NCBI GenBank assembly: GCA_905221605.1
Contig: CAJNDS010000802.1
Span: forward strand, 434,001-498,000
DNA length: 64,000 bases
Direction: 5' to 3'
DNA from: Symbiodinium natans
Taxonomy: Eukaryota > Sar > Dinophyceae > Suessiales > Symbiodiniaceae
Both the position numbers and the translations under genes were made by a program. The notes under the pieces were generated by a model, which was given only the letters and a program-made list of their open reading frames with translations, was not told where the DNA came from and ran no database searches. Positions 46,948 through 57,599 of this stretch are shown one piece after another; the stretch's first letter is position 1, and each line of letters starts with the position of its first letter.

Positions 46948-47400
46948 ATGTCTTTGCCGAGGACCTCTTAGACAAAAAGGAGGCTGCCAAAGCCGAAGAG
47001 GATTTTGACATGGCAGAGCAGCTGAAGGAGCAGGTCGCAGCACTCCATGAAACAGGGCACACCGCATGGCCAGCGCATCGCAAGCTCTGACTCGGAAAGG
47101 TTCAGCAGCTGAAGGACAAAGAGCTTGGGCGGCTAAAGGCCCATGTCTGGGTTTTGTCCGTGTGAGTGACGTGAGAAACCGCAGGCACAGCTGACTCGTT
47201 TTCGCAGCCTACAGCAGCTATCCTTATGTCCTCTGGGAACGTTTGACGCTCAGGAGAGGAAGGAGGAAGCCCTGAAGCAAGAAAACTATCTGGAGGCCAG
47301 CCCTGCTCTTTCGTCCCAAACATCGGAGATTCTATTCCGGCTCTTCTTGGAAGCGAGGCCAAGTCCATCAAAGCTCGCATTGCAAAGCTGGAGCTCTGAT
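46948..47400 (+). CDS. Coiled-coil exons with UVR-like motifs
   Basis: VFAEDLLDKKEAAKAEEDFD then MAEQLKEQVAALHE (46950-47055), VQQLKDKELGRLK (47101-47140), QERKEEALKQENYLEA (about 47245-47295) and AKSIKARIAKLEL (47355-47398). The first and third fit the UVR helix-pair pattern (K-x2-A-x2-EDFE-x-A-x2-L). They directly precede the SNF2 C lobe, so they may be a RING-to-C-lobe insert of the RAD5-like protein, or a separate gene. Each is bounded by plausible AG acceptors and GC/GT donors. Confidence 0.5.
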
Positions 47401-47790
47401 GCACAGCGCAGAACATACAGTGGCTTGTACGGCTTTTCTGCTGAGTGCGCCCTGTTTCTGCTATTGTTCCAACAATTGTTGGCTATGCCAAACCACAGAC
47501 TGCCAGAAAAGGTTCCGAAGAAAAAGGCGCACGCACAAAGCACCAACTGCCAGCATGCACATTTCTGGCTTTTGGCAAACGCCCTGCGTCCTTGGATGGT
47601 GAAAAGTTCATCCCAGCCCCGCCCCCCTCAAAAACTGAGATGCTTATGAATCATGGCTCTTGTCGAACATCCCCCGGCCTTCCCGCTGTATGCCCCTCCC
47701 AAACTGTACGTCAAATTTGCGTTCCCGAATGCACTGCTGGTGCTCCGCTGCGTTCATGCGCAACCGAGCCGCAGTCACTTTGTGCATGAG

Positions 47791-48516
47791 GTCTTCTCGC
47801 AATGGACATCTTTCCTGGAGCTCATTGAGAGGGCTGGGCGCTCTGCATCTGTCGTGCTGGGTTCACACTGCGCGCTCGTGCGCGCGCGATTTGGCTGGAG
47901 GAAATGTGAAGCCGGTAGCTAAAGTTCGGCAGGTATACATTCCAGGGCATCTCATTGGCATCTCATAGCTTTTGTAGGCATGTCAGCAAGTCTGAGCTGT
48001 CTCAGTGACTCAAGGTACCATTTCGAGCAACCCAAGAATATCATTTAAGCCGTCGCAGGATCGCGATTGAATGCGGTTCAGGTGTTTTGAGTTTCAAGGC
48101 AAGAATACCAGAGTAACTGTTTTCAATGCCACTGCAGCACACAAGAAGTGCTTCCGGGTGGCACCCTGGCAAGATCATAAGATGTCCAGACAGCGCCTCT
48201 AGCACTCCAGAAGTCTGGAAGCTTTGAGGATTCAGCTGCTCCCGCCCCATATGCCATGAACCCGAACACTGATTGGGACCCCTTTGAGTAGACGTCCGAC
48301 GCCCAACGAGCACAGCAACACTGTTTAGCCTACAGACATGCGTCAAGATCACGACAGCCTTGGTGCTTGCTACAGGGGGGGGGGAGGATAGCTTCTTCAT
48401 GCAAAATGCCCGGTTGGCCGATCGGTTCCTACTGGTTGCGAAAGGCCTTGGATGCAGAGCGGATTCAACACAAGCGATTCGAGCCTTTGCTGCACGAGCC
48501 TCCTGAGCAGAACAGT
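47791..48516 (+). CDS. SNF2 helicase C lobe, motif IV exons
   Basis: Exon 47791-47832 reads VFSQWTSFLELIER, matching the SNF2 motif IV (VVFSQWTxFLDLI). A GC-AG intron (47833-48444) leads in phase 0 to ALDAERIQHKRFEPLLHEPP then EQ, matching L-x2-xGIxxxRxDG (the DG is replaced by EP). About 47610-47640 reads PPPSKTEMLM, resembling the SSKxxxLM segment before motif IV. On family order this should follow the RING. Confidence 0.8.
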
Positions 48517-49467
48517 GGAGATGAGTGGAGCTGTCGCCTGCTGAGGATGGATCTTTGAGTCGCAGCCTTCGGGTCTCACTGTTTTGAACTTGTTTTCGAC
48601 GAAGCTTAGCTCATTCTGGAAGAGACACGAAAGACATTCCCGAGGTCTCGAGGAACGCGCCCAGCGCGTCGCATGGCTAAGTGAGGCCGCTGTGACAGGC
48701 GAGTGAGCCCGAAACCTGACCCTCAACCAATGAAGTCCGAGCCTGTGTTCGATCCAACGGCGGTCACCTGCCTGTCAAGTCCACTTGGCTTTGGGCGTGA
48801 CAGGACTTTAAGTCCCTAAGTTCAAGTTAAAACCCTCCGAGCTTCAACATAGTCTATCATAACAATAATAAGACGTACTAACATTCTCATGTATGGTCAT
48901 TTAGGGAAGTCAGGGCCCCTGGAGGGGTGAAATTACTCGTGCATGTTGGGTTGAGGAAGGCTTCAGATCATGGTTCTGGTGATCCTTTGTCCTTTCTGCC
49001 CTTTCTACAGATGACTTGGGTCGTAGCAACTCCGAGAGTTTGGGGTTTTGAGCTCAAGCTTGCTCAGGCACGTTGAACTGCCATTTGTTGAGAATGTGTG
49101 TTTCTTCAGTCCTGGGGCCTAGCTTAGACCTTTTCGTTGTTCAATAAGATTCAAATTCAGCCATGTTGACCTTGGAATGCACTGGGCTCCCAGGACTTCT
49201 TTTGTCACGGGCCCTGTAGATTGTAGATGGTATCTAGATGGTATACCATATCCCGCGCCCAACAGCAGGTCATGGTGCGCGCGCCTGCCACTTAGAACGA
49301 TCAGGTGTGCGTGTGCTTCTGGATCAGGACGTGCGCTCATGCGCTTCAGGTGCTTCTGGCAGGGTTGAAATCTGGAGGGACAGGCGGCGTCCCTGGCATT
49401 CAACACCCTTCCCTCTTGCCAAGCCGCCGGGCCAAGCCCCCGCTTTTTCAGTAAACGCCTTTTAGAG

Positions 49468-49720
49468 AGATCAGGCCTCAACTTGGTTGCCGCCTCGCGG
49501 CTTTACTTGCTGGACCTTTGGTGGAATCCAGCCTTCAGCTCAGGGAGGCGTTCAAGGATCTGAGAGTATGGTTGGGTGAAGTACAATTGTAGAATACATT
49601 AACGAGTGTACAGGATTACGAAGGTCCGTTCATGGTTTTTGTTTGTGGGCACTGCAAGTGGCTGGTGGGCAAGGCTGTCGAAGAGCAAGCGATCCAGCGC
49701 GTGCATCGAATCGGGCAGCA
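49468..49720 (+). CDS. SNF2 helicase C lobe, motif V and VI exons
   Basis: Exon from about 49468 to 49530 reads RSGLNLVAASRLYLLDLWWN then P. GC-AG intron 49531-49673. The next exon reads AVEEQAIQRVHRIGQ. Joined in phase 0, this is GLNLxAAxxxxxxDPWWNP-AVEEQAxxRxHRIGQ, motifs V and VI with the arginine finger. Asp-Pro of DPWWN is DL here. The exon continues in an uncertain frame; WKFHYVFVQ just beyond resembles the strand after motif VI but is one base out of frame, so a sequence error or small indel is possible. Confidence 0.9.
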
Positions 49721-49869
49721 GCGCTCCCAGGGACCAGTGGAAATTTCACTATGTTTTTGTGCAGCGGCAGATGTGTGAAGGCAGGAAGAGTCGTAAGTGT
49801 CAAGATCAACACTTCAAGCTGCAGCAACTTGCGCCCTTGCATGCGCGAGCCTGACCTGACATGAATAAT

Positions 49870-50115
49870 TGTCGCTGCGCGGACGAGGGCCGCGCGCCTG
49901 CACTGAAGGGTTTCCCTTCCAAGCCCTACCAGAAGAAAGAAAGAAGGAATCAAAGATAAAAGAGAGAAAAGAAAGGAAGGAAACAAGGTAAGAAGGGAAG
50001 AAACGTGAACTTGCGGGTGCGCTTGGCGCGAGGGGGGGGCTCGGAGAATCCCCGTTCCCTCAAGCCCTGAGGAAGAGAAGCGGAGCTTGGACGAAAGAAG
50101 GGAAAACGAGGGAGA
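49870..50115 (+). repeat. Dispersed GC-rich/polypurine elements, copies near 50 kb
   Basis: GGCCGCGCGCCTGCACTGAA, then CCAAGCCCTACC and a purine run (AAGAAAGAAAGAAGG...); next GGTGCGCTTGGCGCGAGGGG, then TCAAGCCCTGAGG and AAGAGAAG. Same order and strand as at 14.25 and 30.6 kb, but more diverged. Confidence 0.55.
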
Positions 50116-50437
50116 GAGTTGCCTGCCCTGTGCGACCGTCCGGTTTAAATGAAGCGAGCTGATAAGTCACATCTCCTCAGGTGAGGAGGCATCACTGGCC
50201 CCACAGTTGATATCTTGACCATAAAGTTACTAAACTCAGACCTGACTCAATGGCCTACTAGAGTGCTGCTGAGTTAAGTGGCGAGCTCACAGGAAGCAGG
50301 AAGTTCACATCTACAAGTTTGTGGTGGAGGTGCGAGAGCGAGACCAGAGCAGCAAACGAATACATGTTGCCGCATTGGAGTCTAGACTCTAGACGTTGTG
50401 TAAGTTCGAGGTAGGCCAATCCTGCAGCAAAAGACAG

Positions 50438-50530
50438 GATACCATTGACTGCGACCTGCTGCAGCTCCACCGTGCCAAAGAGCGGCTGCTGGAAGATGCC
50501 TGGAACCCTGCGGCTTCAGGAGGCTTTTGA
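50438..50530 (+). CDS. RAD5/HLTF-like, probable C-terminal exon
   Basis: After CAG at 50435-50437 the frame reads DTIDCDLLQLHRAKERLLED then AWNPAASGGF and TGA. It matches the end of SNF2 C lobes (xDTVEExILxLQxxKxxLxxxAL). No ATG lies in this frame, as expected of a terminal exon. 49.76-50.43 kb has no other recognisable exon. Confidence 0.65.
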   Translation, partial: DTIDCDLLQLHRAKERLLEDAWNPAASGGF

Positions 50531-50534
50531 GCCA

Positions 50535-51840
50535 TTTTGAGCCTTGAAAGTGCTGAGCCTAGGCACTCAGTGGAGGCAAAGGCCATGAGACGGCCACAAA
50601 GCTCACCATGGATGACCTGAAACGTACGTGTCTTAGCTCCCTGACGAGGCTACACGAGGGTGTAGCTGCCCTTTCGAAACTTCTGCTGAGGCCTCTTCAA
50701 CCCATGCCGATCTCTTCGAACAGGAGGCCAGTCACCAGTGGCGGTGCTAGGATCAAGGCCCCTATTGTTAATCTTCTCCTCTGCAGGAAGCACTTAAGGT
50801 CACATACAGGGAGGGGAGAACACAGATCGGATTTCCGTCCGTCCAAGTGTGGGAGTCAACGCAGCAGAGAAGAGCGATATACGGGCTTTCGGATGGTTTC
50901 GCTCAAGACGGAACTCTGCCAGCTCAAGCCACTGAGCAGCCATTGAAGCAAGAGAGAAGGCTGTTTGTATTGCATCTTGCAGTGGGGCCTGGACTGTTGT
51001 TTCAAGCTGGAGACTTTGTTCTCTTTCCCACAAAAGCCAGCGGAGCTAGACTTGAGTTTCGGAGTTAGTGTGCGGCCTCGCACCAGGCTCTTCTGCTGCA
51101 GCTGAAGCCAAGGCAGTCGTCCCCCATAGTTAATCTGCAAGTCTGAAGCCAGGGCATCCGTTCTGAGAATTTCCAGTGTCCAGGATCGGAGCGTTTTGGG
51201 TTGGCTAGTGTCCTTAGCTGCGTGAATTCTAGCAATTCTACCTTGCACGCAGCCGTCTTCTTTGGTTCTGCTCACTAGCCTTGCGCCAGCAAGACATGTT
51301 TGCACGGCTGAGAACGGCTGGACCCTGATACCATCAGCGAAGGCTTGCACGCAAACCCCAGACACAGCTATAGCGGTTGCGCAAGTACCTTCATGGGACA
51401 TCCATGAAGTATGGTGGCCCCTACGTCTCTGTAGAGTCTTGATTGCAGAAGCTGCAGGTTCATAAGTCGCAAACTCAGTGACGCCCTGGTCAACCTGCAA
51501 ACCGTTTTCATTCTGTCATGCTCCATCCCCGTTGTTGTGAACAAGTGGAGCATCGGCTCTCACTGACTGCTCAGCCTCCTCCTCCTACCCTTCTGTGGTG
51601 ACAGTCCTGAACACCAATCGAGCGATATAGCTTGGGTTTTTACACAACAGATGCAAGCCGTGTTCATCCTGCCCATCGCGACATGCTGTAAGATTTACTA
51701 GATTCCAGGGTTTTAGGCTCTGCGGGCTTCAGTCTAAGGATGCCCCACGCGTCTACAACGAACGCACCAGGAGTTGCTGGAGGGATTAGGGCGGCAGGTG
51801 GTGGGAGGTGGTCCAGACGTCGAGTGGCCTTTTGCCTCCC
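50535..51840 (+). other. No gene recognised
   Basis: A short frame starts at ATG 50608 (MDDLKRTCLSSLTRLHEGVA) and could be a first exon, perhaps of the cyclic-nucleotide-binding gene that follows, but I cannot link it by motif. Confidence 0.3.
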
Positions 51841-51861
51841 AACCTGGAGCGATGCCGTTGG

Positions 51862-52056
51862 CAGGAAGTTCGAGTATGCCTTCTTTGCAGACCGGAACCC
51901 TAAGTTCGTGGAAACTCTCGGGAAGTTCCTTGAAAAGGACCACCGGTGACCATTGAAAGCGATGCGCATAAGCGCCGTTGCAGCATGTACTCATACCTTC
52001 ACCGATAGGAGACTTTCGAGAAGGATGATTTCATCATAAGAGAGGGTGACAAAGGC
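51862..52056 (+). CDS. Cyclic-nucleotide-binding domain, partial (two exons)
   Basis: Exon to 51931 reads FEYAFFADRNPKFVETLGKF then L; exon from 52009 reads ETFEKDDFIIREGDKG. Joined, they match the start of a cNMP-binding fold (FFxxxxxxFLxxLxxxLxxxxFxxGDxIIREGDxGDxMYFI). The intron between (51932-52008) would be GA-AG. The phosphate-binding cassette (FGExAL) was not found. Could belong to a kinase, a PKA regulatory subunit or a channel. Confidence 0.6.
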
Positions 52057-52069
52057 TACTGCATGTCTC

Positions 52070-55000
52070 TCAGCTGCAAGGGGGGTCCGAGTCTTCTCAA
52101 TCAGGTGGGCCACCTGCTTTTGCTGTCGAACTCTTCAACATGCTCAGGTACTTCTTCTGCTCGGGCCGTGCCAGCATGTGCACGGGAGCAGATTTTCGCG
52201 AAGTACAGACTCTGACACGAGGACCAGTCACTTCAATTGAAGCCCCGTAGCAGCTCTGAAGTTGATGTCCTCACTCCATATGTTAGAGCTGTAGCTGCGC
52301 GTGCTACACTCGGCTGAGTGGTTGCCTCTGAACTCTTGCTGCCCCTTGGCCTGAGGAGCACACTGTGGGGAACTGGCTTTGTACGGGATCACTCATCGGA
52401 GTTTCAGCGTCATAGCCCGCGAGCGCACAGTGCCTTGCCTTGACTCATTCGACAGAGGCTTGGGATTCAAACCTACCAGCTAGTATGGACTGTGGTAGCA
52501 TTCCATTTGTTGGATTGGCACCTTTTTGCTGGAGGAATGCCTCGTGCTGAAGAACCGTTTCTTCCAAGCAGTGCTTGAAAGGCTGGGAACCCTTGTTTCA
52601 AGCTGCAGACCCTCAACCCAAATTCAGGAAAAACTCGCTTGGCTACATGGACATGTCGTCCAAGGTCTAATGCGCCATGATGGCAGAACGTGCATCAGGT
52701 TTCCTGAGGAGAAAGAGTACTTCGCACAGGTCGCAGCTGCCAGAAAGCAGGTCGGGCGTGCCAACTTGCCGAGAAAACCTCATCCTTTCAATGCCCACCA
52801 GCACGTGCTTGTCAGAGTCAGAGTTTGGCAGGGTTTGTTGAAATGGCATACTGATACTGCTTTTGCCCTGATGGCCGACTTAAACCTAACGAGCATTGCG
52901 TGCTTACACTTGTCGTGGAGGATTTCTTTCTTGAGTTGACGTCAGTGCTTAGACCAAACTTTGCAAAGCGATCGCTGTTAGCACACGATATATACGGTTC
53001 TGTACCAGGTATTAGGGAGAATATGCAAGAAAGATCTGCGGCCAGAGTGGCCTCAACGCGTCTCAACGTGTCCGGAAAGACTTGCAATTTGAAGCGGGTG
53101 GCTCATGCACCCGACCGATTCTGTTTAAACTCTTCTTCGCTGCCGAAGGCAGTCAAAGCAATCCGTGCGTGCGTCTGAGATGCATAACCGATTGCATTCA
53201 TTGGTTTTGACAGGAGCTTAAGCTCAAGTACGAGTCTCAGCGGCAGACACGCCACCGGCGGGCTAGAAGAATTGCTGTGGGCGGCGAGGCGGTTTCAGAA
53301 GGCACTGCAACCTGGCAATCTGAGCGGTAGTGCTATGCTGGGTTTTTTTCGAGATCCTAGATAGCAAGCAAGAACCTGGAAAGGCGACTCCGACCGGGAT
53401 GCCACTGATGACCCGGCGCCAAGTCTTCCGGAGGAATCTTGTTGCAACCGGTCCAGCCTGGTTCAGGTTCTTTAGGGCAAGAGTCAGACGCGCCCAGAGG
53501 AAGCCGCGCGACATTCTACGACACATGTCCTTCTGCAGCTGACCACAGGCCGACACCTCCGCACCTCTCCCGGACGCGGAGATCCCAGGGTTCTTCGATG
53601 CAAGCGGTGGCAAAGTATGGAGTACGAGTAGGATACACTCGACAGGAAGCCAAACCCCAAACCCGAAGCATCCCCTCTTGTTGTGAGCAAGGAGGATGTG
53701 GTCTGCTGTGGGATTTGGATTCAGAGGTGTAGCACTGTCCCACCAAGACCTTCCGAAGCCTTGTCTCGTGTGATCGTGAAAGTCGCAGCACGTTCGTGCG
53801 CCTTGCATTTGGTCTAGTGCAGGTTTGGGTTTGAGCAAGCCTGTGGGGCAGAACTTGTGAAATATGCAGAGTTTCACTTCGAAGAGTTTTACTTCGAACC
53901 TGCCTGCTTTGTAACGCCTCCACACAACCAGGAAGCATCTCTGCAGCAAAGCTTCGTTGACCCGGCCAGGCTTTCGAGACTTCAGGTAGCCACGCACACA
54001 ACACGTCATCTATTTCCAAGTATTGCCTTGGACTCTACATGGACAATGACGAGGTTCTTGGTGTTTTTTTTGAACTGGCTTCACAAACCACGTCAGCAGC
54101 ACTCACAGGCTGGATCCTCGCCAAACGGGTGGAGTGAAGGGTTTAAGAGTTTGAGGTTCGAGGGCCGTGTCAGGTGCTTCAATCCTGGCAGCTAGTTGGC
54201 ATACTGTTATGTCTGAGGACACTAGTTGTTGTCATGCACGAGAAGTTGTGTAGAAGTGAGGAAAGGAAGATACTTGTATGAGCACTTCATCTCAAGAACT
54301 GGGCAGCAATAAACCGCTACCAAGCGGTACCAAGCACCTGCCAAGGCCTCCGCCGCAGCTTTCCCACCTGCTGCTCGGTGCATACGATCGGCAAGAAACT
54401 CGTACGAGCAAAGTAGCGCTGACCAAGGTAAGGTCTTTCTTCAGTACTGTTCGAGATGAGTCCCACACAGGAAAGAACTTGAGAGACTGCGCGAGATGCC
54501 CCCAGCACTGAACAAGGCTTTTGGTTTTTTTTGGTGCTTCATGATGGAAGAGTGTCAGAAGAGTGTAGGACTGCAGGAGATCTCTGTTTGTTAGCAGGCT
54601 GAGAATGTGGTGCGCATGGCTGCACGTCAAGTTTGTTCGTGTCAAACCATCAAGTATAGACAATCTAGAGTGTAGGCTAAAGCAGCACGTGCGAAGAGCC
54701 CTCACCAGCACAGTATACAAATGCACTTGTGCACCTGGCTATGAGCCTTATGAGCGGCTTCGAAGTTCAGGACTCCTCATTGGCTTTGCTCAGCCGTCTC
54801 TAAGAGATTGTTGAGAAGTGGCCGTCTTTCAATCCGGGTGACAGGGGCCCTGCACGAACCATTTGAATCCATTTGACAGCCCCTGCGCGGCAACAAAACT
54901 GCAAAAGTTGGTGCCCAGGTCGGTCGTGAAGTTATGCGCGCCGCCACGGCATGGGCCTTGTCAACTTATTCCCCTCGGCCAGGCTGGGACTGCTACCGTT

Positions 55001-56600
55001 CTCGAGATATTTCTTGCCAGATCTTGCCACTGGCGACTCTCAAGCTTCATTTTGTCTGCAGAGCGCTTCAGTGCACAAAGAGGCCCAGTGAGCTTAGAAC
55101 CAGCACAGGCGCCCGATCGTGTTCGAAACGGCAGAAGGAGCTTCCAGTGGCTCGCTGGCACTTGCTTGCCTTGGCCCTATCAGCCAGGCATGCCGTCTCT
55201 GTCAATCACTGTCGACCGAGGCACCGGATGGCCAAGGAATTGACCACGGTGGGCCACGCAGCCCTGGCTCGCAAGTTGGAGGTTGCGGCTGCGGTCCAGG
55301 AGGCGCAAATATGCAAGACACTGCAACGGGCATGTCGGTTGCACGCAAGAGAAGGCGGCCTGAGTTGGGATAATCAGTGAGAGCCCCTTCATCCCCTGAA
55401 TCATGGAAGGAGATGCAGCCGCAATCATCCAGTTCGCTGATACCTGTGGGCAGACCGGGGCGAAGCAACTCCCTGGCTCAGGTCCGTTTGGTGAGTGCAA
55501 GAAAGAGCATGGAGTGTGGTTGCACGAATACATGCCGAGGCACTATGTCACTATGCAAAGCTGATATCCTGGTTTATCAAAAGCAATACACTGTTGGGAT
55601 CCAGAACTTATAGCATCAACAAAGGCGTTTCAGAGGGCTCCAAATGCCGTTCATATGGTTCACAGGCCAGTGCTGTAATATACAGCGTTTCTGATGGCTC
55701 ACAGGCTGCAATGCACGGTACATAGCATAAAATGCATGAATGCTGTTGACCGCGTTCGACGATGACGACGACGACTACTATTATTATTACTACTACTACT
55801 ACTACTACGACGAACCATGTGCTTTCCTAGGAGACCTCGATGTCATTGGTGGGCGGGGAATCTCCATGCAATCTGGTATTATTTGTAGGACTATCGTATG
55901 TACATGACTAATATTTCTAATATTGTTCAAGGGTTCGATTTGACAAGGAGATCCTGAAGTAATTGCAAAACAGCATTTAGCACATCCTTCTTCCACATGG
56001 ACATCAAACACGGGTGGGAATGGGTGTTGGTGTGGGCCTGCATTTCTGTGCTTTCAGCCTTCTGAAGTAATCTTCGTCGAAAATACAGGCCTGTATTCCC
56101 ACGCACCCTCACGTTTCGGTCCTGAGTTGTTATCCTTAACTTGTTTTATGTAGTTGTTGTCCCCTATGCTAGTTTGCTCGCAGGTCCCCGCGTTTTCGGG
56201 AAACAGGCCTTTCCAGAAGGCTGCCGAACACAGCACTGTTCACTTGAGGTTTGAGTTGCCGGGTGGGGATTCCGACAGCAGTTTCCGTGTGCAGCTTCCT
56301 ACAGCTATTGGCGATTGCCTTCGAGCTTGAATCCGGGACCCCCTTACCAGTGGCCATTTGTTTAGCCTGGGGCCTGGGGCCTGGGGAATCCTGGAGAGCT
56401 GGGAGTTTCTTTGGACCCGGCATGTCCACAGCCAGAACAGGCCTGGAAGTCGGAGGATCTGCCGGACTTGCCGTGCCAACCGCTCGCTGAGATCAAGAGC
56501 AAGGCAAGGGCGGTGGCTTCAGCTTGTTCAGATAATGGGGTTCACGAAAATAGGGGGACCCCTAATATAGACCTTCAAATATAAGGACTCCAAAGGTACC
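52070..56600 (+). other. Unassigned; scattered possible exons
   Basis: Balanced-composition stretches include KEYFAQVAAARKQVGRAN (about 52710), LKLKYESQRQTRHRRARRIA (about 53220), KYAEFHFEEFYFEPA (about 53860) and TTVGHAALARKLEVAAAVQE (about 55243). None matches a family I know. A GACGACGACTACTATTATT-type trinucleotide repeat lies at 55762-55810. Confidence 0.3.
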
Positions 56601-56639
56601 CCTAATTTCGGAAACTTCTAGATGGCCCTTTGCCTTAGT

Positions 56640-56790
56640 CACCCTGGCCAGGCTGAGATTGAGTACGAGCCGACCGGCCCTGCTTCTAAGCAGGTTCTGG
56701 AACAGGATGAAGATGACGGGTTCGGATTCCTCAACATGGACATCAACATGGACCTCAATGCTATTGATCCGTGGGGAAGAGCCTTGAAAG
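56640..56790 (+). CDS. Possible exon, acidic
   Basis: Reads GQAEIEYEPTGPASKQVLEQ, then a run of Asp/Glu, GFGFLNMDINMDLNAIDPW. Composition looks coding rather than repeat, and CAG/GAG acceptors precede it. No family recognised. Confidence 0.3.
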
Positions 56791-57119
56791 AATTCGGCAG
56801 ACTGGGAATAATCTTCTTGCTGCGATCGTGCAGTTTGGGCAGGCTTCTCCGTGTTCCGTCGCAGGTTGCAGGTCACGAAAGCTAGCTCCTTGGAGCTTGC
56901 GAGAGTTATCGTTTACAACCTTTCTCTCTGTCTAGTGTCCCGCCGCCCTCCCCAAGCTCCCTATCGGCCGACACTGACAGGTTGGGCTTGGGCTTGGGGT
57001 CTAGGACTTAGGGGGTCTAGGCTTGCTTCAAGTCAAGAATTTTCAGGGAGCTCATGCATCCCTCGAAAAAGCATTGCTTCGCTGTCCGGCGTTTGTCTAG
57101 CTTTCGTAGCCCCAATCAC

Positions 57120-57560
57120 TCCGAGCGCTGAGCGACGCCGAACGTGATGCCGAACGAAGCCGAGCGCCAAGCGACGCCGAGCAACGCCGAGCGCCGACCG
57201 ATTTCGAGCGACGCATGCGACGCCGAGCACCGAGCGACGCCGAGCGCCGAGCGATGCCGAGCGCCGAGCGAAGACTAACCATGCCGAGTGAAGCCAAGTG
57301 ATGTCTGACTTGTCTTCACTCGTCTTCGCTCGTCTTGGCCATCTTCGTTTGTCTTCGCTCGGCGTCTCTCGTCATTCACGTGTCTTCGCTCGTCTTCGCG
57401 TGTCTTCGCTCGTCTTCGCACGTCTTTGTGTCTTCGTTCGCGCTCTCTCGTCTTCGCAACTCTTCGCTCGTCTGCGCTCGTTTTGCTATTTTGTCTTTGC
57501 TCCTTGTTTCGATTTTTTCCGCTCGTTCTCTAATGTCTTCGTCTGTCTTGTGGTTTATGA
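57120..57560. repeat. Inverted degenerate minisatellite (GCCGAGCGACG / CGCTCGTCTTCG)
   Basis: 57130-57290 is built of GCCGAGCGACGCCGAGCGCC-like words; 57305-57500 is built of CTTCGCTCGTCTTCGCTCGT-like words, close to their reverse complement. The switch falls near 57290-57305. Open frames over it are repeat translations. Confidence 0.75.
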
Positions 57561-57599
57561 AAACAGATCTTGGGACGGAATCCTATATGCGCTTGAAAG

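Noticed and set aside
50529-50550. Possible spliced-leader relic (AGCCATTTTGAGCC)
   Set aside because: It resembles part of the dinoflagellate leader but departs after the CATTTTG core; I found no convincing leader relic in the window.
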